64,000 nucleotides of DNA from an uncultured Clostridia bacterium (GTDB lineage Bacteria > Bacillota > Clostridia > Saccharofermentanales > Saccharofermentanaceae), in assembly GCA_946407705.1 (NCBI GenBank), contig CAMJPC010000009.1:1-64000 (forward strand), written 5' to 3'. Positions 50,088 to 60,068 of the stretch are shown here, piece after piece (within the stretch, counting starts at the first letter, position 1; each line of letters begins with the position of its first letter). Position numbers and translations under genes: made by a program. The notes beneath the pieces were generated by a model. It was not told the DNA's origin, searched no databases, and was given only the letters and a program-made list of their open reading frames with translations.

Positions 50088-52397
50088 TCAGGCAAGGTGA
50101 TCTCCGGGTGAAGGATTATTGATATATACGGGATAAGTATTGAAATAATAAGTGTTGTAATATGCAGCGATGATCTTTCTGGCGATGATCGTAGTTGATG
50201 AACCCCACTCGCCTCTTTCTACAACGAGAGCTACAGCAATCTCAGGGTTATCCTTAGGAGCATAGCAGACGAAAAGACCGTTGGAATACTCTTTTCTTAT
50301 CTTCTCGAAGCCCGTCTCAGCCGTTCCCGTCTTACATGTAACCTTTATCGGGAATGCCGAAAACTGTCTTTGAGCCGTTCCTCTCCAGTACTTTGAACCT
50401 TCCGTAACGCAGATCATGGCATTACGTACTGCCCTGATGTTCTCTTCAGGAATACCGATATCGACTGATTCAGCCTGGCCTTTATAAAGAACCGAGCCGT
50501 CACTGGCAATGACAGAGTCAATGATATAAGGCTTAACGAGCTTGTTTGTGGCAATTCCCGCTACGTATCTGCAAAGCTGGAGAATCGTAAAGCAGTTATC
50601 GAACTGTCCGATAGAAACCTGAGCGGTATTTGACGGGAACCAGATCTTATCGTACTCGGATTCATGCAGGAGTCTCTTCGTTTCACGGCTCGACATAACG
50701 CCTTTTATCTCACCCGGGAGATCGATGCCGGTCTTAACGCCAAGACCGAATCTCTTAGCCATGTTAGCAATATTGTCGATACCTGTACTAACGCCCAATC
50801 TCATGAAATAGATATTGCAAGAGGTACCCATGGCACTATCAAGGTTAAGAGGACCGTGACCGCCATAGGGATACTCGAGACATCTGAATATCCATCCGTC
50901 TACGTCCAGAGGGCTGATGCATGAGATCCAGTTGGATTCGGGGGTTATCGTGCCGCTTTCAAGGCCGGCAAGAGCCGTAATCGGCTTAAATGTAGAACCG
51001 GGAGCGTACATTGACATGATGGCTCTGTTCCACAAAGGAAGGTCTGCTGCAGTCATTTCCGCATATTCATCAAGTCCGAGATAATATTTTACCTGTTCAG
51101 TAGCCTGGGGATCGCCATAGTTAGCCAGGATAAAGTCATTCGGGTCATAGTTAGGATAAGAAGCCATAGCCAGAATGGCTCCCGTCTTAACGTTCATAAC
51201 AACGAAAGCTCCTGAACTTGCCGTTTTATATCCTGTATGGTTACGGGCTTCTTCTACCTGAGCGTCGTTAATGTACTGCTTTAAGGCTTCCGTGCCGACT
51301 TTCTGAAGCTTTGAATCGATCGTGAGGTTAACTGTGGCTCCTGCTTTAGGCTTTACACCATAATTGGACGGGACAAACATACCCTCTTCACCCTGCTTTG
51401 TCCAAATATTGTAAGGTGAGATTCCGCTGTCTCCGTGCAGATATCTTTCCATCTGCGATTCAACGCCTGATTTGCCTACCATGTCATCGTTTGTATATCC
51501 GAATCGTGAAAGATCCTGGAATGTAGTCTGCGAGATACGTCCTACGTATCCCAGAACATGGCATGAAAACAGAGCTTCAGGAGAATATGTGCGGGCATAG
51601 CCTTTTCCACAGACAATGCCCATGTAATGGTAGTTTTCCTCTGCGAAGAGCTTTATCAGGTCTTCCGGAACATCTGTAGCGATCTTGATAGGCGTACCTT
51701 TGATGAAAGCCCAGTTATCGGTAAAGATCTGGTATCTGATCCTTACGATCCTGTATGCTTCTTCAATCGTGTATCTGTTATCAAGATTAAACTTCTGTCT
51801 CAAGTAAAGGAAAAAGACATTCGGATCCGTCTTAACATATTTATCCGAATACGTGACAATAACGCCCTGGGAATAATCTTCGAGGGCGAAAAGATTGGAA
51901 TTGCTCTGCCAGGTTCTGATCTTATCCTCTTCTTTTATGAACTTAGGATCAGGGTCCATGGTGAAATACTGGTCAAGTTCGGATACAGTAATGCAATGGT
52001 ATTTATCGAAAAGCTGGCTTAATTCAAGGCAAAGAGCATTCAATTCATTATCATTCAGGTACGCGTTGGCGATCATGACAGTGTTATATTCGATCGAAGA
52101 AGCGAGTTTTAAGCCCTTACTGTCAAGGATGTCACCTCTTGGAGCTTCGGAAACATACTGTCTCAAAACACCGGTAGAACCTTCTGAAATGGTCTTCTGA
52201 TAGTCAGAAAACTGAAGTCTTGCCGTCATTACGAGGATCGCGACACCAAAAGAACTGAAAATTACGGCAAGAACCAGGAAACGGTTGCTGAATAAAGACA
52301 TAAACCTCTTAAAGAGGTTATTCTTTTCTTTACCCCCGTTATTTTCGGAATTTCGGTCAAACGCACCGTAATCGTCTATCTTCAGATCTGCAGCCAT
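50088..52397 (-). CDS. mrdA: Penicillin-binding protein 2 (elongasome transpeptidase)
   Basis: ORF 769 aa; VMNVKTGAILAMASYPNYDPNDF, YAPGSTFKPITALAGLE (SxxK), KTGTAETG (KTG), followed by mreD-mreC in the same operon. Confidence 0.93.
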   Translation of the reverse strand: MAADLKIDDYGAFDRNSENNGGKEKNNLFKRFMSLFSNRFLVLAVIFSSFGVAILVMTARLQFSDYQKTISEGSTGVLRQYVSEAPRGDILDSKGLKLASSIEYNTVMIANAYLNDNELNALCLELSQLFDKYHCITVSELDQYFTMDPDPKFIKEEDKIRTWQSNSNLFALEDYSQGVIVTYSDKYVKTDPNVFFLYLRQKFNLDNRYTIEEAYRIVRIRYQIFTDNWAFIKGTPIKIATDVPEDLIKLFAEENYHYMGIVCGKGYARTYSPEALFSCHVLGYVGRISQTTFQDLSRFGYTNDDMVGKSGVESQMERYLHGDSGISPYNIWTKQGEEGMFVPSNYGVKPKAGATVNLTIDSKLQKVGTEALKQYINDAQVEEARNHTGYKTASSGAFVVMNVKTGAILAMASYPNYDPNDFILANYGDPQATEQVKYYLGLDEYAEMTAADLPLWNRAIMSMYAPGSTFKPITALAGLESGTITPESNWISCISPLDVDGWIFRCLEYPYGGHGPLNLDSAMGTSCNIYFMRLGVSTGIDNIANMAKRFGLGVKTGIDLPGEIKGVMSSRETKRLLHESEYDKIWFPSNTAQVSIGQFDNCFTILQLCRYVAGIATNKLVKPYIIDSVIASDGSVLYKGQAESVDIGIPEENIRAVRNAMICVTEGSKYWRGTAQRQFSAFPIKVTCKTGTAETGFEKIRKEYSNGLFVCYAPKDNPEIAVALVVERGEWGSSTTIIARKIIAAYYNTYYFNTYPVYINNPSPGDHLA

Positions 52398-53014
52398 GAA
52401 GTATCCTCATTACTCTTTATCACGTCATCCGATGTGTTTCTCTGTTCAGCAAGACCTACAGGACCCGCAAATCTCAATAAAACAAGAAGCGGGATACCTG
52501 CTATCAGATTAAGTAATGTCTGTAAAAGACTTGATCTGACAACGATCTCATATACTCCGAGGTCATAACTTCCGGCTGAAGGAACGAGAAATGTCCAGCT
52601 GTATGCCAGAAAATGACCTGAAAACTTATAAAGCAAAGTAATAAATGCGATCGAAACAAACGCGAAAGGTATATTCCGATGCATTCTCTTCGTAAAGAAA
52701 GACGAAGCCACGGCACCTGCGAGGAACATGACAAGCATTCCGATACCAGCAGTAACATGTACCGTTCCGTCTATGCCGATTATGGCTATCGGAGCAAGAC
52801 AGTCTCTTACGAGTCCCATAATCAATCCGACAATGACTCCGTCTTTAAAACCATAGAAATAGCCTGTCAAAACAACAAAGACAAATGTAATGTCTGCTGT
52901 CTGACCGCCAAAACCAAGTCGGTTAGGATAAGATACCTGAAGCGAAGAAAGCAACAGGATATAAACGGCGTAAACGACTATCTTACGAATCAGTTTACGT
53001 TGGTTCATCATCAT
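52382..53014 (-). CDS. mreD: Rod shape-determining protein MreD
   Basis: ORF 210 aa; multi-TM, located between mreC and pbp2. Confidence 0.85.
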   Translation of the reverse strand: MMMNQRKLIRKIVVYAVYILLLSSLQVSYPNRLGFGGQTADITFVFVVLTGYFYGFKDGVIVGLIMGLVRDCLAPIAIIGIDGTVHVTAGIGMLVMFLAGAVASSFFTKRMHRNIPFAFVSIAFITLLYKFSGHFLAYSWTFLVPSAGSYDLGVYEIVVRSSLLQTLLNLIAGIPLLVLLRFAGPVGLAEQRNTSDDVIKSNEDTSWLQI

Positions 53015-53922
53015 CCCTGTCCGCCCTGACCTTGTGCAGAAGATTCGGAAACTCCCGGTTCTCTTTCCTTCTTATCATCGGAAATGAAAGGAATCATTAC
53101 GAAGACATCTTCGAGTTCTCCTATATTGGAGAAAGGCTTAAGAGTAGCAGTGACTTCAACAGGATTGGACTCATCTACGCTGACAATGGTACCGATCGGG
53201 ATACCGTCGGGGAACAATCCACCTTCACCAGAAGTAACGATAACCGTTCCGGGAACAAGTCTGACACCCTTTTCGATTCCTTTTACCTTACAAAGTCCTG
53301 ATCTCTTAAGAACGGAGTCTCCGCTGACAATTACGGAAGCACCGTTAACTTCGTTTACCTTACCGGCAACCGAGAAACCTTCGTGAAGGAGCGGCAGAAC
53401 CTTGGAGTCAGATCCCTGAGTCTCGATTACTCGACCGACAAGGTTCATTTCGACATCGACGACAGGATAAGACTGACCCTGCTCGAGCGAGATACCTTCA
53501 TTCTTACCTGCATTGATCCTGATAACCGAGAACCACTCATCTGCTTCTCTGGAAAGTATCGTAGCACCGTAAATATCATAATTACTGAAAGTATCCCTGA
53601 TATGGAACGCTTCCTTAAGCTCCTCATATCTGATGGCGGCTTCCTCGTACTGGTTGAGCCTGTACTTAAGGTCAGCGATCTCTTCTTTAAGGGTCTTGTT
53701 TTCTTCCCTGATGGCAATACCGTCAGCAATAGCCGCCCAGAAGTCCGAGAAAGCATTACCGGTGGTCTTTACGCCTTTTTGCGCAGGTGAAACAGCATTT
53801 GAAGCAATACCGACTGCAGCTTTAAGAGGGCTTCCTGGAAGGAAACTCAGAATAATACCCGCAATCAGAAGAAGTGAAACCGCAAGTACGATAAACCACT
53901 TCGATGTCAAAAGCCTTTTCAA
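53011..53922 (-). CDS. mreC: Rod shape-determining protein MreC
   Basis: ORF 303 aa; N-terminal TM, coiled coil, ATILSREADEWFSVIRINAGKNEGI, GRVIETQGSDSKVLPLL. Confidence 0.92.
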   Translation of the reverse strand: MKRLLTSKWFIVLAVSLLLIAGIILSFLPGSPLKAAVGIASNAVSPAQKGVKTTGNAFSDFWAAIADGIAIREENKTLKEEIADLKYRLNQYEEAAIRYEELKEAFHIRDTFSNYDIYGATILSREADEWFSVIRINAGKNEGISLEQGQSYPVVDVEMNLVGRVIETQGSDSKVLPLLHEGFSVAGKVNEVNGASVIVSGDSVLKRSGLCKVKGIEKGVRLVPGTVIVTSGEGGLFPDGIPIGTIVSVDESNPVEVTATLKPFSNIGELEDVFVMIPFISDDKKEREPGVSESSAQGQGGQG

Positions 53923-53942
53923 ATCAAACGCACCTCAGTCTA

Positions 53943-54467
53943 TTAAGCCTTTTTGCCGCAACAATTCTTGTACTTCTTGCCGGAACCGCAAGGGCACGGA
54001 TCATTTCTGCCGATCTTATCTGAATGAGCGATATTAGCAACACGGTAATCGTGTGTGATCTCCTTCATTCTCTCTTCAGTAAGAACATTCTTCCATGCAG
54101 GGATGTTGTAAAGCCAGTCAGCTTTGGCATCATGCATGTTGTAATAAAGTTTCTCATAGTCAATGTCGAGGCTGATCTCGGACTCATCAGTAAGAGATTC
54201 AAGATCAAGTGAATCGCCGTTCTTAAGGCTGGACTTGATTCCGTCAAGGAAACCGACATAGACTTCCATGTTGGATGCGTTGAAACCAAGCTTTCTGGAC
54301 AGAGCGAGAAGCTGACCGTTCAGGAACTCGGAATTGTCAGGATAAGCTCCGAGGATCTTCTCATAAACAGCCTTTTCAAGCTGATAGTAGCGGTTTACAT
54401 ATTCAATGTATTCCTGCTCATTGGAATTGTTCTCGGATCTCTCGATCCATGTTGTATAGTAGCTCAT
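53943..54467 (-). CDS. SEC-C zinc-binding motif protein
   Basis: ORF 174 aa; C-term [24 protein letters not shown]. Confidence 0.8.
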   Translation of the reverse strand: MSYYTTWIERSENNSNEQEYIEYVNRYYQLEKAVYEKILGAYPDNSEFLNGQLLALSRKLGFNASNMEVYVGFLDGIKSSLKNGDSLDLESLTDESEISLDIDYEKLYYNMHDAKADWLYNIPAWKNVLTEERMKEITHDYRVANIAHSDKIGRNDPCPCGSGKKYKNCCGKKA

Positions 54468-54487
54468 TTATCTTTCCTCCTAATGAA

Positions 54488-55684
54488 TTACAAATTTGAA
54501 GCGACCTGAGTAAGGAATTCAGTAGTATTGACAACCTTTTTCTCAGGGAGATCGAGAAGGCTGTCAAGATCACCTGTAATTATACCCGATTCAATCGTTG
54601 AAACAGCACTCTTTTCAAGTCTTGCCGCGAAATTCTCTAAATCCTGCAGGCCATCCATCTGAGCACGCTTGCGGAGAGCTCCGGACCATGCGAAAAGCGT
54701 AGCCATCGGGTTTGTCGAAGTATTCTCACCCTTGAGGTATCTGTAATAGTGCCTTGTTACTGTACCGTGAGCAGCCTCAAACTCGTATTTGCCGTCAGGA
54801 GAAACGAGAACCGAGGTCATCATGGCAAGAGAACCGCAAGCGGAAGCGAGCATGTCACTCATTACGTCTCCGTCATAGTTCTTGCATGCCCAGACGAAAC
54901 CGCCCTTTGAACGCATTACTCTTGCAACAGCGTCATCGATGAGCGTATAGAAATAAGTAATGCCGGCTTCAGCGAACTTAGCTTCGAATTCTTCCTTATA
55001 GATCTTCTCGAAGATATCCTTGAAACGTCTGTCATATACCTTGGAGATGGTATCCTTTGTGGCAAACCACAGATCCTGCTTGGTATCGAGTGAATACTGG
55101 AAGCAAGACTTAGCAAAAGCCGCAATGGATTTGTCGGTGTTGTACTGACCCTGAAGCACACCGCCGCCTGTATACTCAAATACCGTCTGCTTCTCCTGTC
55201 TTCCGTCGGGATAAGTAACAACGAGATCTGCTCTTGCAGGACCGTCTACCAGGAATTCAGTGTTTCTGTAAACATCGCCGTAAGCATGACGGGCAATGGT
55301 GATGGGCTTCTCCCAGCAAGATACGAAAGGCTTGATGCCGTTTACGAGGATCGGGCTCCTGAATACCGTACCGTCAAGAATTGCTCTGATGGTTCCGTTA
55401 GGGCTCTTCCACATCTGATGCAGGTCATACTCAGTCATTCTCTGCGCATTAGGTGTGATCGTAGCGCACTTTACGGCTACGCCGAGCTCTTTAGTCCTGT
55501 TTGCAGCATCAATGGTGACCTGATCTGCGGTCTTATCCCTGTTGGGAAGTCCGAGGTCAAAATACTCACTCTTAAGATCAACGAACGGAAGGATGACTAT
55601 ATCTTTGATCTCTTTCCAGATTATCCTTGTCATCTCGTCGCCGTCCATCTCGACGATAGGGGTCTTCATCTCGATCTTGCTCAT
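54488..55684 (-). CDS. icd: NADP-dependent isocitrate dehydrogenase
   Basis: ORF 398 aa; PIVEMDGDEMTRIIW, KCATITPNAQRM, SPNGTIRAILDGTVFRSPI, AHGTVTRHYY. Confidence 0.95.
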   Translation of the reverse strand: MSKIEMKTPIVEMDGDEMTRIIWKEIKDIVILPFVDLKSEYFDLGLPNRDKTADQVTIDAANRTKELGVAVKCATITPNAQRMTEYDLHQMWKSPNGTIRAILDGTVFRSPILVNGIKPFVSCWEKPITIARHAYGDVYRNTEFLVDGPARADLVVTYPDGRQEKQTVFEYTGGGVLQGQYNTDKSIAAFAKSCFQYSLDTKQDLWFATKDTISKVYDRRFKDIFEKIYKEEFEAKFAEAGITYFYTLIDDAVARVMRSKGGFVWACKNYDGDVMSDMLASACGSLAMMTSVLVSPDGKYEFEAAHGTVTRHYYRYLKGENTSTNPMATLFAWSGALRKRAQMDGLQDLENFAARLEKSAVSTIESGIITGDLDSLLDLPEKKVVNTTEFLTQVASNL

Positions 55685-55748
55685 ATATTTCTCCTTAATT
55701 AAAAAATTCCTAAGCGATTCTAAGTCATTACTAAATTCGCGTCAATTG

Positions 55749-56786
55749 TTACCTGTCACCTGTTGCCGCTTTTACCAAAATAATCTCAAGCGCATATCTC
55801 TCATCGATCAGGCCGTGTTTGACGTCTGAATCCGATGCACAGGCTGCCAGATATGTTGAAATCAGGCGGTTCATCGAGAAAGCTCCGGCCTGTTTGACAA
55901 GTTTGCCTGCATAAAAATCGTTGATATTTGCTTCAGATGCAAGTTTTCTGCCATCACCAGCCTCTTTAGCCATGATCAACTTCTTGAGGTGGTTAAGGAC
56001 CGCTACCCTGATCTGTATGACGGGCTCCCTGGTAAGGATAAGATTGTTCAGAGCACCCAATGCCTTGGCAGGATCTCTGCTTCCGCAGGCATCCATGATG
56101 TCAAAAATACGTCCACTGAGGTCCGGGGGGCAGCAATCTTCAATGATCGACTCGTCCACCCTGCTAAATCCCGCATTTTGGCAATAGAGTGCGATCTTAG
56201 CGACTTCTCCGGATATCGTAAGCATCCCGGAACCGCATCTGGAGATCAAAGACATCATTGCTCTGCTGTCGATCGTAAGGTTGTACTTGGCGAAAAGCTT
56301 GGAAACCCTTGAAGCAATGTCATCTTCTTCCATGGCGGTCATCTGAACGACCGTTCCGCTCTGAATGAAGGTCTTAACTATCTTTTTACGTAGATCGACA
56401 GTATCTTCAACGAAAATAACGACCGCAGAAGACGGAATGTTCTTAAGGATCTCTATTTCTTTCTCATCAGGCTCTTTGGCCATTACTCCTGACTGTCTGA
56501 CAACAACAAGGCGTCTGGTGGACATCCACGGAGGCATCGATACCATCTCTTCAAGCTTGGCAAAGCTGAAATCATCATCAGCTCTGGTATCGATTATGCT
56601 GTAATCAACAGTTTCTCCGCCTTCGGCTATGTATTTCTTCCTGGCAGTCTTCAGGGCGCCGTCGATCAGATACTGTTCATCCCCATACAACAGTATGAGC
56701 CCGAGTGAATCGGGCTGATTTACCAGTTTGGTGAAGAATTCCTTGTATCCTATAACGCCCTTGGGGAGAGACTTAGCTTTGGCCAT
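55749..56786 (-). CDS. holA: DNA polymerase III subunit delta
   Basis: ORF 345 aa; LILLYGDEQYLIDGALKTARKKYI, domain order and C-term typical of HolA. Confidence 0.87.
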   Translation of the reverse strand: MAKAKSLPKGVIGYKEFFTKLVNQPDSLGLILLYGDEQYLIDGALKTARKKYIAEGGETVDYSIIDTRADDDFSFAKLEEMVSMPPWMSTRRLVVVRQSGVMAKEPDEKEIEILKNIPSSAVVIFVEDTVDLRKKIVKTFIQSGTVVQMTAMEEDDIASRVSKLFAKYNLTIDSRAMMSLISRCGSGMLTISGEVAKIALYCQNAGFSRVDESIIEDCCPPDLSGRIFDIMDACGSRDPAKALGALNNLILTREPVIQIRVAVLNHLKKLIMAKEAGDGRKLASEANINDFYAGKLVKQAGAFSMNRLISTYLAACASDSDVKHGLIDERYALEIILVKAATGDR

Positions 56787-57999
56787 CGGAGTTAGCCTCC
56801 TTCTTGGCTTCTACGACCCTTCCGTTCGGATAGTAAATATCAACGTCAACGTCAGCATTGATTCCGGCTATCCTTCCGGTAGCGCTGAACTGCCAGAAAT
56901 GAATCGTTCCGACATAAGACGGCTGTGTTTTCCAATCTGCAAGCCAGATCTTGTAATGACCGGGCTTGAACCAATTCCTCAAAAAGTAAGGATTTGCGTA
57001 GATCATTGCATCGTAGCCGTATTTTTCCATCTCGGAACAGAACAGATAGAACATATTGTTGAGATCTGAAGAGTTCATCTTGAGCTTCTGGAAACCCTTC
57101 CATTTCTCGAAGTCATAAGCCACCGGGAAATCGATCTCCTTGCCCTTAAGAGCAGCCGCAAGCTCTGCGCAGTGCTTTTTCATGAGTTCTTCAGTATTAT
57201 CGACGGAATAATAATAGACGCCGATAAGGAGTCCTGCCGCTTTGGCATCCTTGTAATACTCCTCAAACTTGCTGTCGATGCCAAACTTGCCGTTGTTATA
57301 GATGGCAGCGCGCAAAATAACGAAATGGCATCCTGCATCCTTAACCTTCTGGAAATTGATATTGCCCTGATATTTGGATACATCGATACCGATGAAGGCA
57401 TTTCCGGTCTCATATTTCTTCTTGAGATCTGCAAAAGTCGGTTTTTTGGACTTTGTCGTAGAACTGCTGGTCTTAGTAGAAGATGACGGCTTCTTTGTTG
57501 CTGTCTTTTTGGTGTATACGTTAACCGTAACATCAATGGTCTTGCTGTTACCGGCATCATCAGTAATTGTCATCTTGATCGGATAATCGCCGGTAGCATT
57601 AATGTCAACTTCGCCTGTAACCTTTAATTCGACCTCTCTGTCGACGTCATCAACATATCCGACATAATCATCAGGCACGAATTTAGTTCCTTTAAGAAGC
57701 TTAATCGTACGCGGATAGCTGATAAACACAGGAGCCTCGGTATCTACTTCCGGCGGTTCCATGTGAAGCGATGAAGGAATTGTCTCTGATTCAGTCACTG
57801 ATTCGGTCGGTTCAGTAGCTGTATCGGATTCGGATTTCACGCCGGAATCCGTAGTCTCGGATATCTGTGTCTCAGTAGAAGATTCTGTAGAAGGCTGATA
57901 TTTATACTCGTTCATGTTAAGCATGCAACCGGGCACGGCCAGGGTCGCAGCCATACAAAGACCAAGCGATATAAGCTTTATGAGTTTGCCATATTTCAT
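56773..57999 (-). CDS. Secreted/lipoprotein GH25 lysozyme with Ser/Thr-rich linker and Ig-like (DUF5011-type) domain
   Basis: ORF 408 aa; AVPGC lipobox-like, Ig-like TGDYPIKMTITDDAGNSKTIDVTVNVY, FIGIDVSKYQGNINFQKVKDAG...YDFEKWKG. Confidence 0.9.
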   Translation of the reverse strand: MKYGKLIKLISLGLCMAATLAVPGCMLNMNEYKYQPSTESSTETQISETTDSGVKSESDTATEPTESVTESETIPSSLHMEPPEVDTEAPVFISYPRTIKLLKGTKFVPDDYVGYVDDVDREVELKVTGEVDINATGDYPIKMTITDDAGNSKTIDVTVNVYTKKTATKKPSSSTKTSSSTTKSKKPTFADLKKKYETGNAFIGIDVSKYQGNINFQKVKDAGCHFVILRAAIYNNGKFGIDSKFEEYYKDAKAAGLLIGVYYYSVDNTEELMKKHCAELAAALKGKEIDFPVAYDFEKWKGFQKLKMNSSDLNNMFYLFCSEMEKYGYDAMIYANPYFLRNWFKPGHYKIWLADWKTQPSYVGTIHFWQFSATGRIAGINADVDVDIYYPNGRVVEAKKEANSDGQS

Positions 58000-58124
58000 T
58001 AATTAGGACTCCCTAAATATTTTCATTGACTAATTATAACAAAGTTAACTATATTTAAAGTCAGAAATGTGCGGAATAAATGAAGCTTTATTGCCATATG
58101 TTATACTTGTTTCAGGAGTGACCG

Positions 58125-60068
58125 ATGAATTCCCAGAACAATAAGATGACAAGGCGTTTCACGATAATAGCTGCCGTCATACTGGCAGTCTCATTAGTCA
58201 CAGCCTTCATTTTCGATCTATTTCCCCGCATCCGTAAAGAAGCCGTCGTTAAAGGCATTTCCGAGTACAAGACCGACACCATAGCTCCGGATTCATCGGC
58301 TGATTATTCTCTGGAGTTTCTACGGACAAGTTTCGATTCAATTGTCTTCTTCGTCATGGACGGAGACGCCAGTTCGCTTTCTGTCACCATAACGTATTCC
58401 GGAAATGGTACGGAAGTCCTAAAAGATGTCCGCATAACCAAGGAAATGTGTGCTCCTGAAGGCAAAACCACAACCGTAAGACTCACTTCAGTAAGCGGAA
58501 GATTCAGTCCGGACCGATATAAGGTTAAGATTTCCAATAATTCAGAAGCTCCTGTTTCAGTGGCAACCGGCAAAAACGACGAATCTCTGACCGTAAGGCT
58601 CCTTGTAAAAACGAATACCGGGTATATTACAGCGGCTGTTGTATGCTGTCTGTTGGTTGTTTTCGCCGCAATGACAATGTGCTTATATCTCAAAGAAGGG
58701 CTAAACCCGCCTCCGGCTCCCGAAAAGCTTTTCCTGGCAGCCGCCATACCGCTTTGTGCTGCAATGATCATCCTTCTTCCTCCCTGGAGTACAGGAGACA
58801 GCGAAGCACACTATCTTGCATGCTACCGCCTTTCAAACCTGTTTCTTGGTCAGGGTTTTGACGGCCAATGGCTCGGACGTGCAGATGACGTTGCATTCTT
58901 CAGAGATATCTGGTGGAATTCAACACCTCCTTCAACAGGCGGTTATGAGATCTTAAAGAGTAATTTCAGCCTGTTTGCTTCGGACAAGAGCCTTGTCCAA
59001 ATGAGTTCCACATCCGAAAAGATGAACTATTACTCGGCTTTCTGCTATATTCCTCAGACCTTTGCTCTTGTTGTCGGCCGTCTGATCGGATTTGGTCCCG
59101 TTGCCAACTGCTATCTGGTCAAAGTCTTCACTGCCGCTTTCTACATCTGCCTTTGTTACAGAGCCATCAAGAAAGCTCCGTTGGGAAAAGGGATAATCGC
59201 TATGTGCGCCATTCTGCCGTCTTCTCTTTTGATGAGCGGCGCATTTTCGTACGATTGTATGGTAATAATCGTAACTCTCAACTTCATTTCATCAGTTTTT
59301 CTCCTGAAAACGGATCCTGACGGCAAAAAATCCTTGGTTTATTGTTGTATTGCGGCCTTTGTCCTTGGAGCGGTCAAAGGCGGCGGATATCTGCTGTTAC
59401 TGCCTTTAGTATTTATTGTTCCTGCCGGCAAAAAGGCACTCAAATTCTTGAACAAAGTGCTCCCCATAGTCAGCGGACTGTTCTCGGTATTCCTGTTCGA
59501 TATGGTTCTTCCCGAACGTGAACTGTTTCAGTTCGGCAGCAAGGGTAACGGCTTCATGACAGCTTCTTTCGCTCTTGAGAACCCGATCGCTTATCTCATA
59601 ATGACGGTGAAATCATATGTAAGATTTGCCGGTGAACTCACTTCTGACTTGTTCGGTTCAAAGCTCAGCTGGGGAGAAAACACCATTCCCCTCGCTTTCA
59701 GCCTGATAATGTTAGTTGTACTGATAATCGTTGCATCAAGCGATGAAACTCTGGATTCGATAAAAGCTAAGGATATTACCGTAATGACAGCAGTTGTCCT
59801 CATCGCGTTGCTTACAACTCCCGCAATGCTCTTGAGTTGGACTCCCGAAGGCTCAGACGTGATCCTCGGCATTCAGGGACACTATTTCCTCCCTGTTCTC
59901 CCGCTTTTCGCGATAGCGGCAGGCAAAGGAATCCGCAAGCTTGCAAGCAAGGCCGGCATAGCCAAATCCAAGGCTGCCGTTGCAATCACGATGTCTCCAT
60001 ATCTTCTCGTTGTATACTTGCTGTTCTTTGCTTTCTACTTCATTCTCAGACTCTATACATCTAGGTAA
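58125..60068 (+). CDS. DUF2142-like polytopic membrane protein
   Basis: ORF 647 aa; N-terminal ectodomain, then many TM helices with LLPPWSTGDSEAHYLACYRLSNL. Confidence 0.7.
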   Translation: MNSQNNKMTRRFTIIAAVILAVSLVTAFIFDLFPRIRKEAVVKGISEYKTDTIAPDSSADYSLEFLRTSFDSIVFFVMDGDASSLSVTITYSGNGTEVLKDVRITKEMCAPEGKTTTVRLTSVSGRFSPDRYKVKISNNSEAPVSVATGKNDESLTVRLLVKTNTGYITAAVVCCLLVVFAAMTMCLYLKEGLNPPPAPEKLFLAAAIPLCAAMIILLPPWSTGDSEAHYLACYRLSNLFLGQGFDGQWLGRADDVAFFRDIWWNSTPPSTGGYEILKSNFSLFASDKSLVQMSSTSEKMNYYSAFCYIPQTFALVVGRLIGFGPVANCYLVKVFTAAFYICLCYRAIKKAPLGKGIIAMCAILPSSLLMSGAFSYDCMVIIVTLNFISSVFLLKTDPDGKKSLVYCCIAAFVLGAVKGGGYLLLLPLVFIVPAGKKALKFLNKVLPIVSGLFSVFLFDMVLPERELFQFGSKGNGFMTASFALENPIAYLIMTVKSYVRFAGELTSDLFGSKLSWGENTIPLAFSLIMLVVLIIVASSDETLDSIKAKDITVMTAVVLIALLTTPAMLLSWTPEGSDVILGIQGHYFLPVLPLFAIAAGKGIRKLASKAGIAKSKAAVAITMSPYLLVVYLLFFAFYFILRLYTSR